From the NCBI GenBank assembly GCA_902526115.1, contig CABZJV010000003.1, positions 17,501 through 60,871 on the forward strand: 43,371 bases of DNA, given 5' to 3'. The notes below the pieces were generated by a model. It worked only from the letters and a program-made list of their open reading frames with translations, did not search any database and had not been told where the DNA came from. How positions within the stretch are numbered: the stretch's first letter is position 1; the number at the start of each line of letters is the position of its first letter. Shown here piece by piece: positions 1 through 11,298 of the stretch. Source of the DNA: an uncultured Pelagibacteraceae bacterium. GTDB lineage: Bacteria; Pseudomonadota; Alphaproteobacteria; Pelagibacterales; Pelagibacteraceae. Position numbers and translations under genes: made by a program.

Positions 1-486
<486 letters not shown>

Positions 487-619
487 TTTATGCACAGAAA
501 AAAATTCTGTGTTGAATCAAATTTTTATTTAGAACATTAGATAATAATATTACTAATGTTCGGATATAGATATTGATATTAATTATTATTTTTTTTACAA
601 TTTTAATAGCTAAGTGTTT

Positions 620-695
620 TGGTGGAGGATAGCGGGATCGAACCGCTGACCTCCTGAATGCAAATCAGGCGCTCTCCCAGCTGAGCTAATCCCCC
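620..695 (-). tRNA. tRNA-Ala (anticodon TGC), CCA encoded
   Basis: The 76-nt minus-strand sequence folds as a full cloverleaf. The acceptor arms GGGGGAT and ATCCTCC pair with one G-U, the D arm starts TAGCTCAG, the anticodon loop is TTTGCAT and the T loop is GTTCGATCC. The discriminator A and the terminal CCA are encoded in the DNA (620-622 on the plus strand read tgg). It is the second tRNA in the 16S-23S spacer, as in most bacteria. Confidence 0.98.
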
Positions 696-707
696 GTGAT
701 CTTAAAT

Positions 708-784
708 TGGTGGGCCGAGAAAGACTCGAACTTTCGACCCCACCCTTATCAAGGGTGTGCTCTAACCAACTGAGCTACCGGCCC
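708..784 (-). tRNA. tRNA-Ile (anticodon GAT), CCA encoded
   Basis: The minus-strand sequence gives a cloverleaf with acceptor GGGCCGG paired to TCGGCCC (one G-U), D arm TAGCTCAG, anticodon loop TTGATAA and T loop GTTCGAGTC. The CCA end is encoded (708-710). It lies 12 nt from tRNA-Ala in the 16S-23S spacer. It is released from the same precursor transcript as the rRNAs. Confidence 0.98.
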
Positions 785-804
785 CCATGCAAGAGAAACA
801 CTAC

Positions 805-830
805 TTAAGAAGAGAAATGAGGACGGTCAA
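805..830 (-). repeat. Downstream arm of the pre-16S processing stem
   Basis: This 26-nt segment between tRNA-Ile and the 16S 3' end is the inverted copy of 2442-2467 in the 16S leader. On the transcript the arms pair over 26 positions: 23 Watson-Crick, two G-U and one mismatch by my count. This is the arrangement of the long stem that RNase III cuts to release pre-16S RNA. The pairing is read from sequence; the enzyme is assigned by analogy with other bacteria. Confidence 0.8.
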
Positions 831-879
831 CATTACCTGTATATTATTTAGAATGAAATTTTATTTTCACTCATCCTTA

Positions 880-2356
<1,477 letters not shown>

Positions 2357-2441
2357 AAAACGGCGCACACTAGCTTCCATATAAATTCTAAGAATAAAAT
2401 TTATATGATGTTGAAGTGTGTACGACAAATTTTTGGTAACC
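2357..2441 (-). other. 16S leader with local hairpin
   Basis: This is leader RNA between the outer processing stem and the 16S 5' end. It holds an inverted repeat: CACACTTC near 2412-2420 against GGAAGCTAGTGTG near 2364-2377, with an inner pair ATATAAATT/AATTTATAT (2379-2406). The transcript would form a long local hairpin directly 5' of mature 16S. I see no coding potential here. Confidence 0.55.
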
Positions 2442-2467
2442 TTAACCGTCCACACTTCTCTTCTTAA
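2442..2467 (-). repeat. Upstream arm of the pre-16S processing stem
   Basis: This is the leader arm complementary to 805-830. It lies about 85 nt upstream of the 16S 5' end. Together the arms bracket the whole 16S gene, so the duplex would loop out the 16S precursor. Confidence 0.8.
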
Positions 2468-2489
2468 TTTTTTACGTTTTAAATAGCTA

Positions 2490-2530
2490 ATTGAGCTAAA
2501 AGGCTCAATAATCCTCACTAATTTATTATA
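2490..2530 (-). promoter_or_regulatory. Putative rRNA promoter -10 and leader hairpin
   Basis: A perfect TATAAT reads on the minus strand at 2530-2525, upstream of the rRNA leader. I do not find a convincing -35 at normal spacing. Just downstream, 2490-2509 is a 7-bp perfect hairpin (ATTGAGC/GCTCAAT, 6-nt loop) that would sit near the 5' end of the transcript. This could be an rRNA promoter with an antitermination-type leader element, but AT-rich DNA makes a chance -10 likely. The rest of 2531-2690 shows no gene; it should also hold the promoter of the plus-strand peptidase gene. Confidence 0.35.
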
Positions 2531-2690
2531 TTAACTATAATTTACTGAGAAAGTTCAGTGCTTATAGGCTAAAATAATAGGAAATCAAGTATTTAACATT
2601 AAAAAATGTCTTAAAAATCTCATATTTTAAAGGGTTTTTTTTGATTTTTAAGTTTCTCTAAACTAATAATTGTAACCTATTCAATTTCAA

Positions 2691-3983
2691 ATGTTAAAAA
2701 AATTAATACATAAAATCAGAAAAAATATTCAGATTTTTAGTCTAATCCTTCTAATTACATTCACTATAATTTCAACAAGTTATTTTAATTTAAAAAAAAA
2801 TAACGATATCCGAACCTATAATAATTTTATTGATAATATTTATTTTAAAAAAACTTTAAGTCACTTGGTTAATAACCTTGAGCCTAAATACAAAAAAATT
2901 AAACACAAAATTAAGTCTGGAGAAACTTTTGATAAAATTTTAGAAAACTATTCAATCGAAAAAAGTGAGATAATTAAAATAAAAAACTCTCTCAAAGATA
3001 AAGTTAATCTTAACAAGCTAAATACAAAACAAATAATTCAATTTAATTTAGATAAAACAAATAATAAGATTAGTGAATTTGTATATCAAACATCTAATAC
3101 TCAAAAAATATTTTTAAAAAGAAATATTGAAAATGATATATTCAATGAAGAAATCTTATCAATTAAACTAAATAAAGAAATAATTTATAACGAGAATATA
3201 ATTTTACAAAGTCTTTACAAGTCTGCTACTGATCAAAATATTCCAGCTAATACAATAATTGAATTTGCAAGAATTTATGGATTTCAAGTAGATTTTCAGA
3301 GAGATATAAGAAAACAAGATAAATTTCAAATTATGTATGAAATATTCTTAAACGAAAAAAATGAAATAGTTGAAACTGGTGAAATTCTTTTTGCCAATCT
3401 AAAACTTAGTGGTCAAGATAATGATTTGTATTATTTTGACAAAGAAGGAAGCGAAGGCCATTACGACAAAAATGGAAAAAGTGTTAAAAAAGCATTGATG
3501 AAGACCCCAATAAATGGGGCTAGGCTATCATCTCCCTTTGGAATGAGAAAACATCCAATAGATGGATTTAATAAAATGCATAGAGGAACTGATTTTGCAG
3601 CACCGATGGGGACTCCAATAATGGCATCTGGGAATGGAGTGGTAACAAAAGCTGGATGGTGTGGTGGTGGTGGAAATTGTGTAAAGATAAGACATAACTC
3701 AACTTATCAAACTATTTATGCTCATATGTCAAAGTTTGCTAGAGGTATTAAGTCTGGTGTACGGGTTAAACAAGGTCAAACTATAGGTTATGTAGGATCA
3801 ACAGGAAAATCAACTGGCCCACATCTACACTATGAAGTTATAGTTAATGGCAAGAGAGTTAATTCCCAAAAACTCAAACTACCTTCAGGAAAAATTTTAA
3901 AAGGTGAAGAAAGAAAAATTTTTGAAACAAAAAAAATTAAATTAGATGTTTTGAAATCTGAAAAAATTATAGGATTAAACTAA
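2691..3983 (+). CDS. Membrane-anchored M23 family metallopeptidase (murein endopeptidase type)
   Basis: This 430-residue protein has an N-terminal membrane segment (about residues 14-31), a LysM/OapA-like region (about 68-120), a linker, and a C-terminal LytM/M23 domain (about 275-395). The zinc ligands of M23 enzymes are visible: H297 and D301 in HRGTD, and H378 and H380 in HLH. A glycine-rich turn (GWCGGGGN) and YAHMS also fit the fold. M23 enzymes of this architecture cut peptide cross-links in peptidoglycan or regulate amidases in the periplasm. The gene stands alone, 4 bp from the convergent DUF4167 gene. The family is clear; the exact substrate is not. Confidence 0.9.
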   Translation: MLKKLIHKIRKNIQIFSLILLITFTIISTSYFNLKKNNDIRTYNNFIDNIYFKKTLSHLVNNLEPKYKKIKHKIKSGETFDKILENYSIEKSEIIKIKNSLKDKVNLNKLNTKQIIQFNLDKTNNKISEFVYQTSNTQKIFLKRNIENDIFNEEILSIKLNKEIIYNENIILQSLYKSATDQNIPANTIIEFARIYGFQVDFQRDIRKQDKFQIMYEIFLNEKNEIVETGEILFANLKLSGQDNDLYYFDKEGSEGHYDKNGKSVKKALMKTPINGARLSSPFGMRKHPIDGFNKMHRGTDFAAPMGTPIMASGNGVVTKAGWCGGGGNCVKIRHNSTYQTIYAHMSKFARGIKSGVRVKQGQTIGYVGSTGKSTGPHLHYEVIVNGKRVNSQKLKLPSGKILKGEERKIFETKKIKLDVLKSEKIIGLN

Positions 3984-3987
3984 TAAT

Positions 3988-4431
3988 TTATACTTGGGGT
4001 TTTGGAGCTTTTTCTTCCTCACCCTCATTTTTTGTTACGTTAACTAAATTATTTTTTGAAATTTCCTCATTTGGTTTTTTGATTTCCCCCTGAAAATTTT
4101 CATTCTCAACAGTTTTATTTTCAGAAAACTTCTCCCTTCTAATGCTCTCTCTTTCATTTAAAACTCTTGTGAAATGATCGGCATGTTGAAGATAATTTTC
4201 TGATAAAATTTTATCACCGTTTGAGGAAGCTTCTCTTGCTAAATCATTGTATTTTTCAATAAGTTTTGGTGCATTGTGGTTATTTCGCCCTGGAACTTTT
4301 CTTTTAAAATTTTCATTATTAGAAAAATTTGATCCAAATTTCGGCCTGTCGCCATTTGATTTAAAGTTTTTATCATTTCTTCTAAAAGTATTTCTTCTAT
4401 TATTATTATTGTTATTTCTAAATGTTACCAT
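3988..4431 (-). CDS. DUF4167 protein with Asn-rich N terminus
   Basis: This 147-residue protein has a low-complexity basic N terminus (a run of six Asn at 6-11, many Arg/Lys/Asn to about 55). It is followed by the conserved DUF4167 core (about 55-95) with KYNDLAREA, GD and ENYLQHADHF, then a charged, Glu-rich tail. DUF4167 is an alphaproteobacterial family of unknown function that usually lies directly downstream of prmC, as here (7 bp gap). The basic tail suggests RNA binding, which together with its position in a translation-termination operon hints at a ribosome-related role. That last point is inference only. Confidence 0.85.
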   Translation of the reverse strand: MVTFRNNNNNNRRNTFRRNDKNFKSNGDRPKFGSNFSNNENFKRKVPGRNNHNAPKLIEKYNDLAREASSNGDKILSENYLQHADHFTRVLNERESIRREKFSENKTVENENFQGEIKKPNEEISKNNLVNVTKNEGEEEKAPKPQV

Positions 4432-4438
4432 GATAAAA

Positions 4439-5281
4439 CTATATTTTTGTACAGACTATGCATCGATCGTTATTAGCAAAATCTTTGTTTATACTATTAA
4501 TATAAAATCCTTCTTTTTTTAATAAACTAATTACTCTATTTTTTTGATCAAAGCCGATCTCTAAAATAAATTTGCCATTTTTTTTAATCAGTTCAGATGA
4601 TTTTTTAATTACTTTTCTGATTTCTGATAAACCATCCAGCCCACCATCTAATGCTAATTCAGGCTCGAATTTAGCAACATCTTTTTCCAAATATTTTATC
4701 TTACTTTTTTTTATATAAGGTGGATTAGATATAATTAAATCATATTTGCCTAAAGTGAATTTGTCAACATTTGATTTAAATAATTTAAGATTGGAGCTTA
4801 CTTTAAGCTTAATAGCGTTTAATTTACTTATATTTAAACAACTTTTGCTGATATCAATTCCTGTCCCATAAAAATTTTTTCTCTCTTTTAGAATTGATAA
4901 AATTATACATCCTGATCCAATGCCAATCTCTAAAATATTTAATTTATTTTTATGTTCAGTCAGCTTTAACACCTTCTCAACTATCAATTCTGTATCTGGT
5001 CTAGGTATCAACGTATCATTTGATACAATAAATTCTGAGTTCCAAAAAAATTTTTTGTTAATTAAATACGCTATTGGCTTTCCACATGATCGCTTCTTTA
5101 TTAGTTTTTGAAAAAAATTTAAATTTTCTGACCCAAGATATTTTTTAGAATTAAGCAATATATATATTCTGTCTTTCTTTATTACATTGGACATTAATAT
5201 CTCAGCTTCTAGGAATGGATTTTTAATAAAATTGTCTTCTAAAACTTTTGCACCTTGAACTATTGCTGAATTAATATTCAT
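4439..5281 (-). CDS. prmC: Peptide chain release factor N5-glutamine methyltransferase
   Basis: This 280-residue SAM-dependent methyltransferase modifies the glutamine of the GGQ motif in release factors. The SAM-binding motif (LEIGIGSGCI) lies near residue 120 and the substrate-side motif NPPY is at 186-189. Length matches the family. Its ATG shares one base with the prfA stop (TAATG), so the enzyme is translationally coupled to its substrate. Confidence 0.96.
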   Translation of the reverse strand: MNINSAIVQGAKVLEDNFIKNPFLEAEILMSNVIKKDRIYILLNSKKYLGSENLNFFQKLIKKRSCGKPIAYLINKKFFWNSEFIVSNDTLIPRPDTELIVEKVLKLTEHKNKLNILEIGIGSGCIILSILKERKNFYGTGIDISKSCLNISKLNAIKLKVSSNLKLFKSNVDKFTLGKYDLIISNPPYIKKSKIKYLEKDVAKFEPELALDGGLDGLSEIRKVIKKSSELIKKNGKFILEIGFDQKNRVISLLKKEGFYINSINKDFANNDRCIVCTKI

Positions 5282-6354
5282 TATTTTAAATTACTTAGGC
5301 TCTCTTCTTGAGCTTGCAAGGTTAATGACTCGATCATTTCATCAAAAGCTTCACCTTCTAAAAACTCTTGTAATCTATGTAATGTTAAATTTATTCTATG
5401 ATCAGTCACTCTTCCCTGTGGAAAATTATAAGTTCTAATTCTCTCTGACCTATCACCAGTTCCAATTTTAGTTTTACGATCTTTAGATCTTTCTTGATCA
5501 ATTCTTAATCTCTCTAGCTCATACAATCGTGCTCTAAGTATTTTCATTCCTTTTGCTTTATTTTTATGTTGTGATTTCTCATCCTGTTGAGAAACAGATA
5601 ATCCAGTAGGAATATGAGTAATTCTAACAGCGCTATCGGTTGTATTTACGGATTGTCCACCTGGACCACCTGCCCTAAAAACATCTATTCTTAATTCTGA
5701 GTCATTTATTTTTAAATCAACTTCTTCAGCCTCAGGTAATACAGCAACAGTTGCTGCTGATGTATGAACTCTCCCTTGAGTTTCAGTGTCAGGGACTCTT
5801 TGTACTCTATGAACTCCACTTTCATATTTAAGTGTTGAATAAATATTATTACCTTTAATTGAGGCTATAACTTCTTTTAAACCGCCTGCATCGCTTCGTG
5901 AAATTGAGATAAGTTCCAAAGACCAATTTTTTTTATGGCTAACTTTTTCGTACATTTTAAAAAGATCGGAAGCAAATAAACTTGCTTCTAATCCACCTGT
6001 CCCTGCTCTTATTTCAATAATTGCATCTTTTTTATCTGCTTCGTCTTTAGGAAGTAAAAATAATTTTAGTTTTTTTTCATTTATCTCATGTTGGGTTTGT
6101 AAATCATTTAACTCCGTTTCAGCCATATTTCTTAATTCTGCATCTAATGATGTATCATTTAATATTTTTTCTAATTCTTTCTTGTCTTTATCGAATGAAA
6201 TATAATTCTTTGCATTTTCAATAATCTCATTAACATCTGAATATTCCTTTGACTTTTCTGCAAATAACTTTTTATCTATAGTCCCTGCTGATAAGTCTTT
6301 TTCTAATAAGGCGTGTCTAGATATAAGTTCTTCAATTGTTTTATTGGGTATCAT
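5281..6354 (-). CDS. prfA: Peptide chain release factor 1
   Basis: This 357-residue class I release factor reads UAA and UAG. The GGQ motif that enters the peptidyl transferase centre is at 232-234, and the anticodon-like tripeptide region ([13 protein letters not shown]) is of RF1 type. The gene lies between ispG (2 bp gap) and prmC (1-base overlap). Length is normal. Confidence 0.98.
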   Translation of the reverse strand: MIPNKTIEELISRHALLEKDLSAGTIDKKLFAEKSKEYSDVNEIIENAKNYISFDKDKKELEKILNDTSLDAELRNMAETELNDLQTQHEINEKKLKLFLLPKDEADKKDAIIEIRAGTGGLEASLFASDLFKMYEKVSHKKNWSLELISISRSDAGGLKEVIASIKGNNIYSTLKYESGVHRVQRVPDTETQGRVHTSAATVAVLPEAEEVDLKINDSELRIDVFRAGGPGGQSVNTTDSAVRITHIPTGLSVSQQDEKSQHKNKAKGMKILRARLYELERLRIDQERSKDRKTKIGTGDRSERIRTYNFPQGRVTDHRINLTLHRLQEFLEGEAFDEMIESLTLQAQEESLSNLK

Positions 6355-6356
6355 GT

Positions 6357-7451
6357 TTATTTTTCTAACTTAGATGCCTTTTTTTCAACTTCTGAGACAA
6401 CTTTTTCTATAATATCTTTCGTTAAAACCTTCTCATTTTGAATCCCAGATAAGTAAAGCATGTTATTACCCTTTCCACCTCCAGTAATACCTATATCTGT
6501 CATAGCTGCTTCTCCCGGTCCATTTACAACACACCCAATTATTGACAGAGTTATGGGTGTTTTTATATGGGATAGTTTCTCCTCTAATATTTTTACAGTA
6601 TCAATTACCTGGAAAGCTTGTCTTGCGCAAGATGGACAAGATATAATTTTTACTCCTCTATTTCTTAGGTTTAATGACTTTAAAATTTCATTTCCTATTG
6701 TGACTTCTTTTGTAGGATTGTCAGATAAAGAAATTCTGATTGTATCACCGATACCATCCATTAAAAGACTACCTACTCCTATTGAAGACTTTATACTTCC
6801 AGATACATAGCTCCCGGCCTCGGTAATACCTAAATGAAGAGGATAGTCACATGCTTTTGATAATTGTCTGTAAGCTGCAATTGATAAAAAAACATCAGAG
6901 GATTTAACACTTACCTTAAAATTAAAAAAATCCTTGTCCTCTAATAATTTTATATTTCTTATAGCACTTTCAACTAGAGCCTCTGGACAAGGTTCTTTAA
7001 ATTTATCCAATATATCTTGTTCTAATGATCCAGCATTTACTCCTATTCTTACTGAGCAATCATTATTCTTAGCAGCACTAAGAACATCATGAATTTTTGA
7101 TTCTTCACCAATATTTCCTGGATTTATTCTTAAACACTTAGCTCCGTTTTCTGCGGCCTCTATCGCCCTTTTATAATGAAAATGAATATCTGCTACAATT
7201 GGAATGGAAACATGTTTTACGATTTCTTTAAGAGCTTTAGTTGACTCTACATCTGGACATGAAACTCTAACTATGTCAGCTCCTTCCTCAGCAATGTCGT
7301 TAATTTGGTTTATTGTTGCTTTAACATCTGTTGTCAAAGTGTTAGTCATTGATTGAACAGAAATTGGATGATCTCCCCCAATTTTAACATCACCAACTCT
7401 TATTACTTTTGTTTTTCTTCTTTTAATGTCTCTAAATGGCCTAAAACTCAT
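6357..7451 (-). CDS. ispG: 4-hydroxy-3-methylbut-2-en-1-yl diphosphate synthase (flavodoxin type)
   Basis: This 364-residue IspG/GcpE catalyses the reductive step that makes HMBPP in the MEP isoprenoid pathway. The [4Fe-4S] ligands are visible in SCPSCARQ and [10 protein letters not shown], including the conserved Glu of GPGE. The N terminus carries the usual [18 protein letters not shown] start of the TIM barrel. It lies between lysC (4 bp gap) and prfA in a minus-strand operon. Confidence 0.97.
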   Translation of the reverse strand: MSFRPFRDIKRRKTKVIRVGDVKIGGDHPISVQSMTNTLTTDVKATINQINDIAEEGADIVRVSCPDVESTKALKEIVKHVSIPIVADIHFHYKRAIEAAENGAKCLRINPGNIGEESKIHDVLSAAKNNDCSVRIGVNAGSLEQDILDKFKEPCPEALVESAIRNIKLLEDKDFFNFKVSVKSSDVFLSIAAYRQLSKACDYPLHLGITEAGSYVSGSIKSSIGVGSLLMDGIGDTIRISLSDNPTKEVTIGNEILKSLNLRNRGVKIISCPSCARQAFQVIDTVKILEEKLSHIKTPITLSIIGCVVNGPGEAAMTDIGITGGGKGNNMLYLSGIQNEKVLTKDIIEKVVSEVEKKASKLEK

Positions 7452-7455
7452 TTAA

Positions 7456-8667
7456 TTAATCTAATTTAAATTCTTTATGTAAAGATGCAATTGCTTTTTT
7501 TGCATACTTTGCTGATACTAAAACTGAAATTTTGATTTCAGATGTTGAAATGACTAAAATATTTATTTTTTTTGAAGCTAGTGCTTGGAACATTCTATAT
7601 GTTATTCCTGGTGTCGTGATCATTCCCACACCAATTATCGAGACTTTTGAAACATTCCTATCAAAAGATAATTTTTGATATGATATACTTTTGTTCTCTC
7701 TTATTAACCTTTCAGTTTTTTTTAGATCTTCAGACTTTATTGTAAAAGTTAAATCAGTATTTTTTCCATTTTGTGAGATATTTTGAACAACCATATCAAC
7801 GTTAATTAAATTTTTAGATAATGGTTTGAAAATTGATGCAGCAACACCAGGTTTATCTTTAACACCAACTATTGTAATTTTAGCATCATTTTTAGTTGAC
7901 GAAATTCCTGTTATTATTTGGTCACTAAATGATTTTTTAGAATTTGTAATTAAAGTTCCTGACTTAAGCACAAAAGAGGATTTAACATTAATATCTATTT
8001 TATTCAGTTTTGCGTCCTGTATAGAAGTCGGTTGCATAACTTTTGAACCTAATGATGCCATTTCAAGCATCTCGTCATAAAAAATTTTTTTAATTTTTTT
8101 TGCTTTTTTATAGTGTCGTGGATCGGTAGTAAAAACGCCCTCTACATCAGTAAAAATTATACATTCATCAGCTTTAATATATTTAGCTAACATTATTGCT
8201 GTTGCATCAGATCCACTTCTTCCAATAGTAGTTATTCTAAAATTTTTATTAATACCCTGAAAACCAGTAACAACAGGAATGCCTCCGATTTTAAGATATT
8301 TATTTAATTCATTGATTTTAATTTTATTTATTCGAGCAACTGAATAATTTCCCTCCGTAATAATGGGTAACTGCCAAGACAACCAAGATCTTGATTTTAA
8401 TCCAATATGTTTCAATCTTCCTGCTATAAGCGCACATGAAACTTGTTCACCAGTGGACAATAGTGCGTCATATTCTGCCAAATCAAAGTTATTACTAATC
8501 GACCTCGATTTTTTAACTAGTTCATTAGTAACTCCCCCCATAGCAGAGGAAACTACAACTATTCTATTTTTTTTCTTTTTATAAGAAGCTATAATTTTAC
8601 ATACTTTTTTAATTCTATCGATGCTACCAACAGAAGTTCCACCAAATTTAAGTACTATAGTTTTCAT
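7456..8667 (-). CDS. lysC: Aspartate kinase
   Basis: This 403-residue enzyme makes 4-aspartyl phosphate, the first step to Lys, Thr, Met and diaminopimelate. KFGGTSVGS is at residues 7-15, TIGRSGSD is in the nucleotide region, and two ACT domains occupy the C-terminal third (from about 260), where feedback inhibitors bind in this family. It is the first gene of the run lysC-ispG-prfA-prmC-DUF4167. A 76-bp divergent gap separates it from ubiG. Confidence 0.96.
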   Translation of the reverse strand: MKTIVLKFGGTSVGSIDRIKKVCKIIASYKKKKNRIVVVSSAMGGVTNELVKKSRSISNNFDLAEYDALLSTGEQVSCALIAGRLKHIGLKSRSWLSWQLPIITEGNYSVARINKIKINELNKYLKIGGIPVVTGFQGINKNFRITTIGRSGSDATAIMLAKYIKADECIIFTDVEGVFTTDPRHYKKAKKIKKIFYDEMLEMASLGSKVMQPTSIQDAKLNKIDINVKSSFVLKSGTLITNSKKSFSDQIITGISSTKNDAKITIVGVKDKPGVAASIFKPLSKNLINVDMVVQNISQNGKNTDLTFTIKSEDLKKTERLIRENKSISYQKLSFDRNVSKVSIIGVGMITTPGITYRMFQALASKKINILVISTSEIKISVLVSAKYAKKAIASLHKEFKLD

Positions 8668-8743
8668 GATCAGTTGAATAATAATTATTTAATTTATATT
8701 TGATAAAATACATCTTAATTGCTATGTCAACTAATTATCTTAC

Positions 8744-9466
8744 ATGAGTAGCGTAAATAAAAAAGAAATACAAAAATTTTCAAATATGGCGGATGAATGG
8801 TGGGATCCCCATGGCAAATTTAAACCTTTGCATAAATTTAATCCCATACGTATTAAATATATCAAAGAAAATATAATCAATCACTTTAATAAAAAATTTA
8901 AAAATAAACCTTTATCTGGAATTAACATTTTAGATATTGGTTGTGGTGGAGGATTACTTTCTGAGCCAATGTGTAGATTAGGAGCTAATATTACAGGCAT
9001 CGATGCTTCAATAAAAAATATTAAGACAGCAAAATTTCATGCAAAAAAAAATGGTCTTAAAATTAATTATATGTGTTCATCCCCTGAAAAATTAAAAATT
9101 AATAAAAAATTTGATGTTATACTTAATATGGAAATAGTTGAACATGTGGAAGATATTTCTTTTTTTTTAAAATCCTGCTCAAAGCTATTAAATAAAAATG
9201 GATTAATGTTTGTTGCTACAATTAATAAAACTTTAAAATCTTATGTATTTGCTATTGTTGGAGCAGAATATATTTTAAGATGGTTGCCAATAGGAACTCA
9301 TGAGTGGGAAAAATTTGTTAATCCCGAAGACCTTAAAAAAATTTTAGCTAAAAATAATTTATCTTTAAAAAAATTAGATGGAATGCATTTTAATATATTT
9401 AAAGATGAATGGGGGATTTCAAAAGATTTGTCAGTTAATTATATTGCAAAATTTTTAAAAAATTAA
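8744..9466 (+). CDS. ubiG: 3-demethylubiquinol 3-O-methyltransferase
   Basis: This 240-residue SAM-dependent enzyme performs the O-methylations of ubiquinone synthesis. The N terminus (DEWWDPHGKFKPLHKFNP) is diagnostic of UbiG. The SAM motif DIGCGGG is at 64-70, and VEHV follows as the post-II motif. The 3' end overlaps the convergent DUF1178 gene by 4 bp. Confidence 0.95.
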   Translation: MSSVNKKEIQKFSNMADEWWDPHGKFKPLHKFNPIRIKYIKENIINHFNKKFKNKPLSGINILDIGCGGGLLSEPMCRLGANITGIDASIKNIKTAKFHAKKNGLKINYMCSSPEKLKINKKFDVILNMEIVEHVEDISFFLKSCSKLLNKNGLMFVATINKTLKSYVFAIVGAEYILRWLPIGTHEWEKFVNPEDLKKILAKNNLSLKKLDGMHFNIFKDEWGISKDLSVNYIAKFLKN

Positions 9467-9891
9467 TTATCTTTTTCTTCTATCCAAGGTACTACTTGAG
9501 TATCTATTCCCTCCTCTTTTAGCTCTTTGATATCTTGATTGGATGCACTTCCATATATACCTTTTGACTTTTTTTTATTATTATAATGAATTGATCTAGC
9601 CTCATGAGCAAAATTATCCCCAACAAATTCAAAGTTATTTTTAATGAACTTTTGATAACTTTTAATAGTTTTTTTTATTTTTTTATATTTCGCGGTATCG
9701 AATTTTATTTCTGATTTAAGTTTCGTGTTAATTAATTGGGGCGCCATCAAAGTTTTTTCTACTTTTGTTGAGTTACAATTATGACAAATTAAAAATTTTC
9801 TTTTTTTAAGCTTTTCATATTCGCTGGAAGAAGCAAACCAGCTATCAAATTGCATTTCACAGCCTTTACATGCGAGCCTATACTTTATCAT
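9463..9891 (-). CDS. DUF1178 family protein
   Basis: This 142-residue protein has the N-terminal zinc-ribbon-like pattern of DUF1178: IKYRLACKGCEMQFDSWF, then CHNC about 25 residues later. The C-terminal half is conserved in the family (EARSIHYNN...GIYGSAS, and VPWI near the end). The function is unknown; the paired CxxC motifs suggest a structural metal site. It lies downstream of argJ on the same strand with a 40-bp gap. Confidence 0.85.
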   Translation of the reverse strand: MIKYRLACKGCEMQFDSWFASSSEYEKLKKRKFLICHNCNSTKVEKTLMAPQLINTKLKSEIKFDTAKYKKIKKTIKSYQKFIKNNFEFVGDNFAHEARSIHYNNKKKSKGIYGSASNQDIKELKEEGIDTQVVPWIEEKDN

Positions 9892-9931
9892 TGGATATAA
9901 TTAATTATTAGATTAAAATTTTCAATATGCT

Positions 9932-11233
9932 TTAACTTCTATAATCTCCGTTTATTTCAATATATTTTTTTGTAAAGTCCATCGTATACGCAGTAAAATT
10001 TTTTTTTCCTGTAAAAACCTCAACACTTAAGTCAATATTTTCACTCTTCATATATTTAGATAATAATTCTTCATCGTAATTTTGAAACAACTTTCCATCC
10101 TGAATTATTTTTAAATTTCCAAGTTTCATACAAAATTTTTTTAAATTAATTTTTGGTCCAGCCTTTCCAATGGCCATAATAATTCTTCCCCAATTTGGAT
10201 CCTCTCCTGCAATTGCTGTCTTAACTAAAGGGGAATTGCCTATAGAAAATGCAATTTTTTTGGCATCTAATTCATTTTTACATTTAGCTACATTAATAGT
10301 AATAAATTTAGATGCTCCTTCACCGTCAGAAACAACCCTTTTAGCTAAATTTAATAAAACATTATTTAAAGATTTATCAAAATTTTTAATTTTACTATCT
10401 TTAATATTTTTTATTTTCGGGTTGCTAACTTTATTTGTGGCAAATATTGTAGCCATATCATTTGTGCTTGTATCTCCATCACAAGAAATCGCATTAAAAG
10501 TATTAAAAATATTTTTTTTTAATAGTTTACTCAGTACATCGTTAGATAAACTAGCATCAGTAAAAATATAAGCCAAAGTAGTTGCCATATTAGGATAAAT
10601 CATACCAGATCCTTTGGCGACACCATAAATTTTAACTTTTTCACTTCCAATTTTGCACTCTTCCATCGCAATTTTTGGCTTTGTGTCTGTGGTCATTATT
10701 CCGAGTGCTGCTTTCATCCAAATGAATTTATTTTGGGTATAGCGAATTTTATTTATCAAGTTAGGTATTTGTAATGCTATTTTTTCATAAGGAAACTTTT
10801 CTCCAATTGTGCCGGTACAACCAAATAATATTTCTTTTGAGGTGATTTTTCTCGGTTTTTCTTCATCTTGAAATTGTTTCTCAGTCAGTTTTTTAGATAT
10901 TGTGTCCGCTAAATTTTTTAAACTTTCATAGCCTTGATTGCCAGTAAATGCATTAGCATTTCTAGTGTTGACAATTAAAGAAAACACTTTTTTTGAATTT
11001 TGACTCAAGTTCCACTTTATATTTTCAGAGATAATTTTAGACTGAGTATATACTGAAGCATGATTTGCACCTTCTCTAAAATAAAACATCGATAAATCAT
11101 CTCTATTATTTTTGTATAAATTTGCATTTACAACAGAGATAGACATGCCATCCAGGTGATCTAAGTCCTGAAAATCAATCATTTTAGTATTTTTTGATTG
11201 TGAATTTAGAAAATTTGAAAAATTAATTCCCAT
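9932..11233 (-). CDS. argJ: Glutamate N-acetyltransferase / amino-acid N-acetyltransferase
   Basis: This 433-residue ArgJ recycles the acetyl group from N-acetylornithine to glutamate. The self-cleavage site lies in MATTLAYI, where the bond before T218 is cut and that Thr becomes the nucleophile. The flanking KGSGMIYPN and GEDPNWGR motifs are typical. It acts with argD and argF (22.3-24.4 kb). It is divergent from secA across a 65-bp gap. Confidence 0.96.
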   Translation of the reverse strand: MGINFSNFLNSQSKNTKMIDFQDLDHLDGMSISVVNANLYKNNRDDLSMFYFREGANHASVYTQSKIISENIKWNLSQNSKKVFSLIVNTRNANAFTGNQGYESLKNLADTISKKLTEKQFQDEEKPRKITSKEILFGCTGTIGEKFPYEKIALQIPNLINKIRYTQNKFIWMKAALGIMTTDTKPKIAMEECKIGSEKVKIYGVAKGSGMIYPNMATTLAYIFTDASLSNDVLSKLLKKNIFNTFNAISCDGDTSTNDMATIFATNKVSNPKIKNIKDSKIKNFDKSLNNVLLNLAKRVVSDGEGASKFITINVAKCKNELDAKKIAFSIGNSPLVKTAIAGEDPNWGRIIMAIGKAGPKINLKKFCMKLGNLKIIQDGKLFQNYDEELLSKYMKSENIDLSVEVFTGKKNFTAYTMDFTKKYIEINGDYRS

Positions 11234-11298
11234 ATAGTTTAAATTATATATTTAATACATATATTAAACATTATATTTAAAGAATAAATCAAATAGTA

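Noticed and set aside
2610..2652. Ten-base inverted repeat (CTTAAAAATC/GATTTTTAAG) before the M23 peptidase
   Set aside because: Made almost wholly of A and T, with a 23-nt loop, so chance is a good explanation; no T-run or operator logic supports a terminator or binding site.
5881..6200. Frameshift or truncation in prfA
   Set aside because: The frame is continuous and the 357-residue length and GGQ position are normal.
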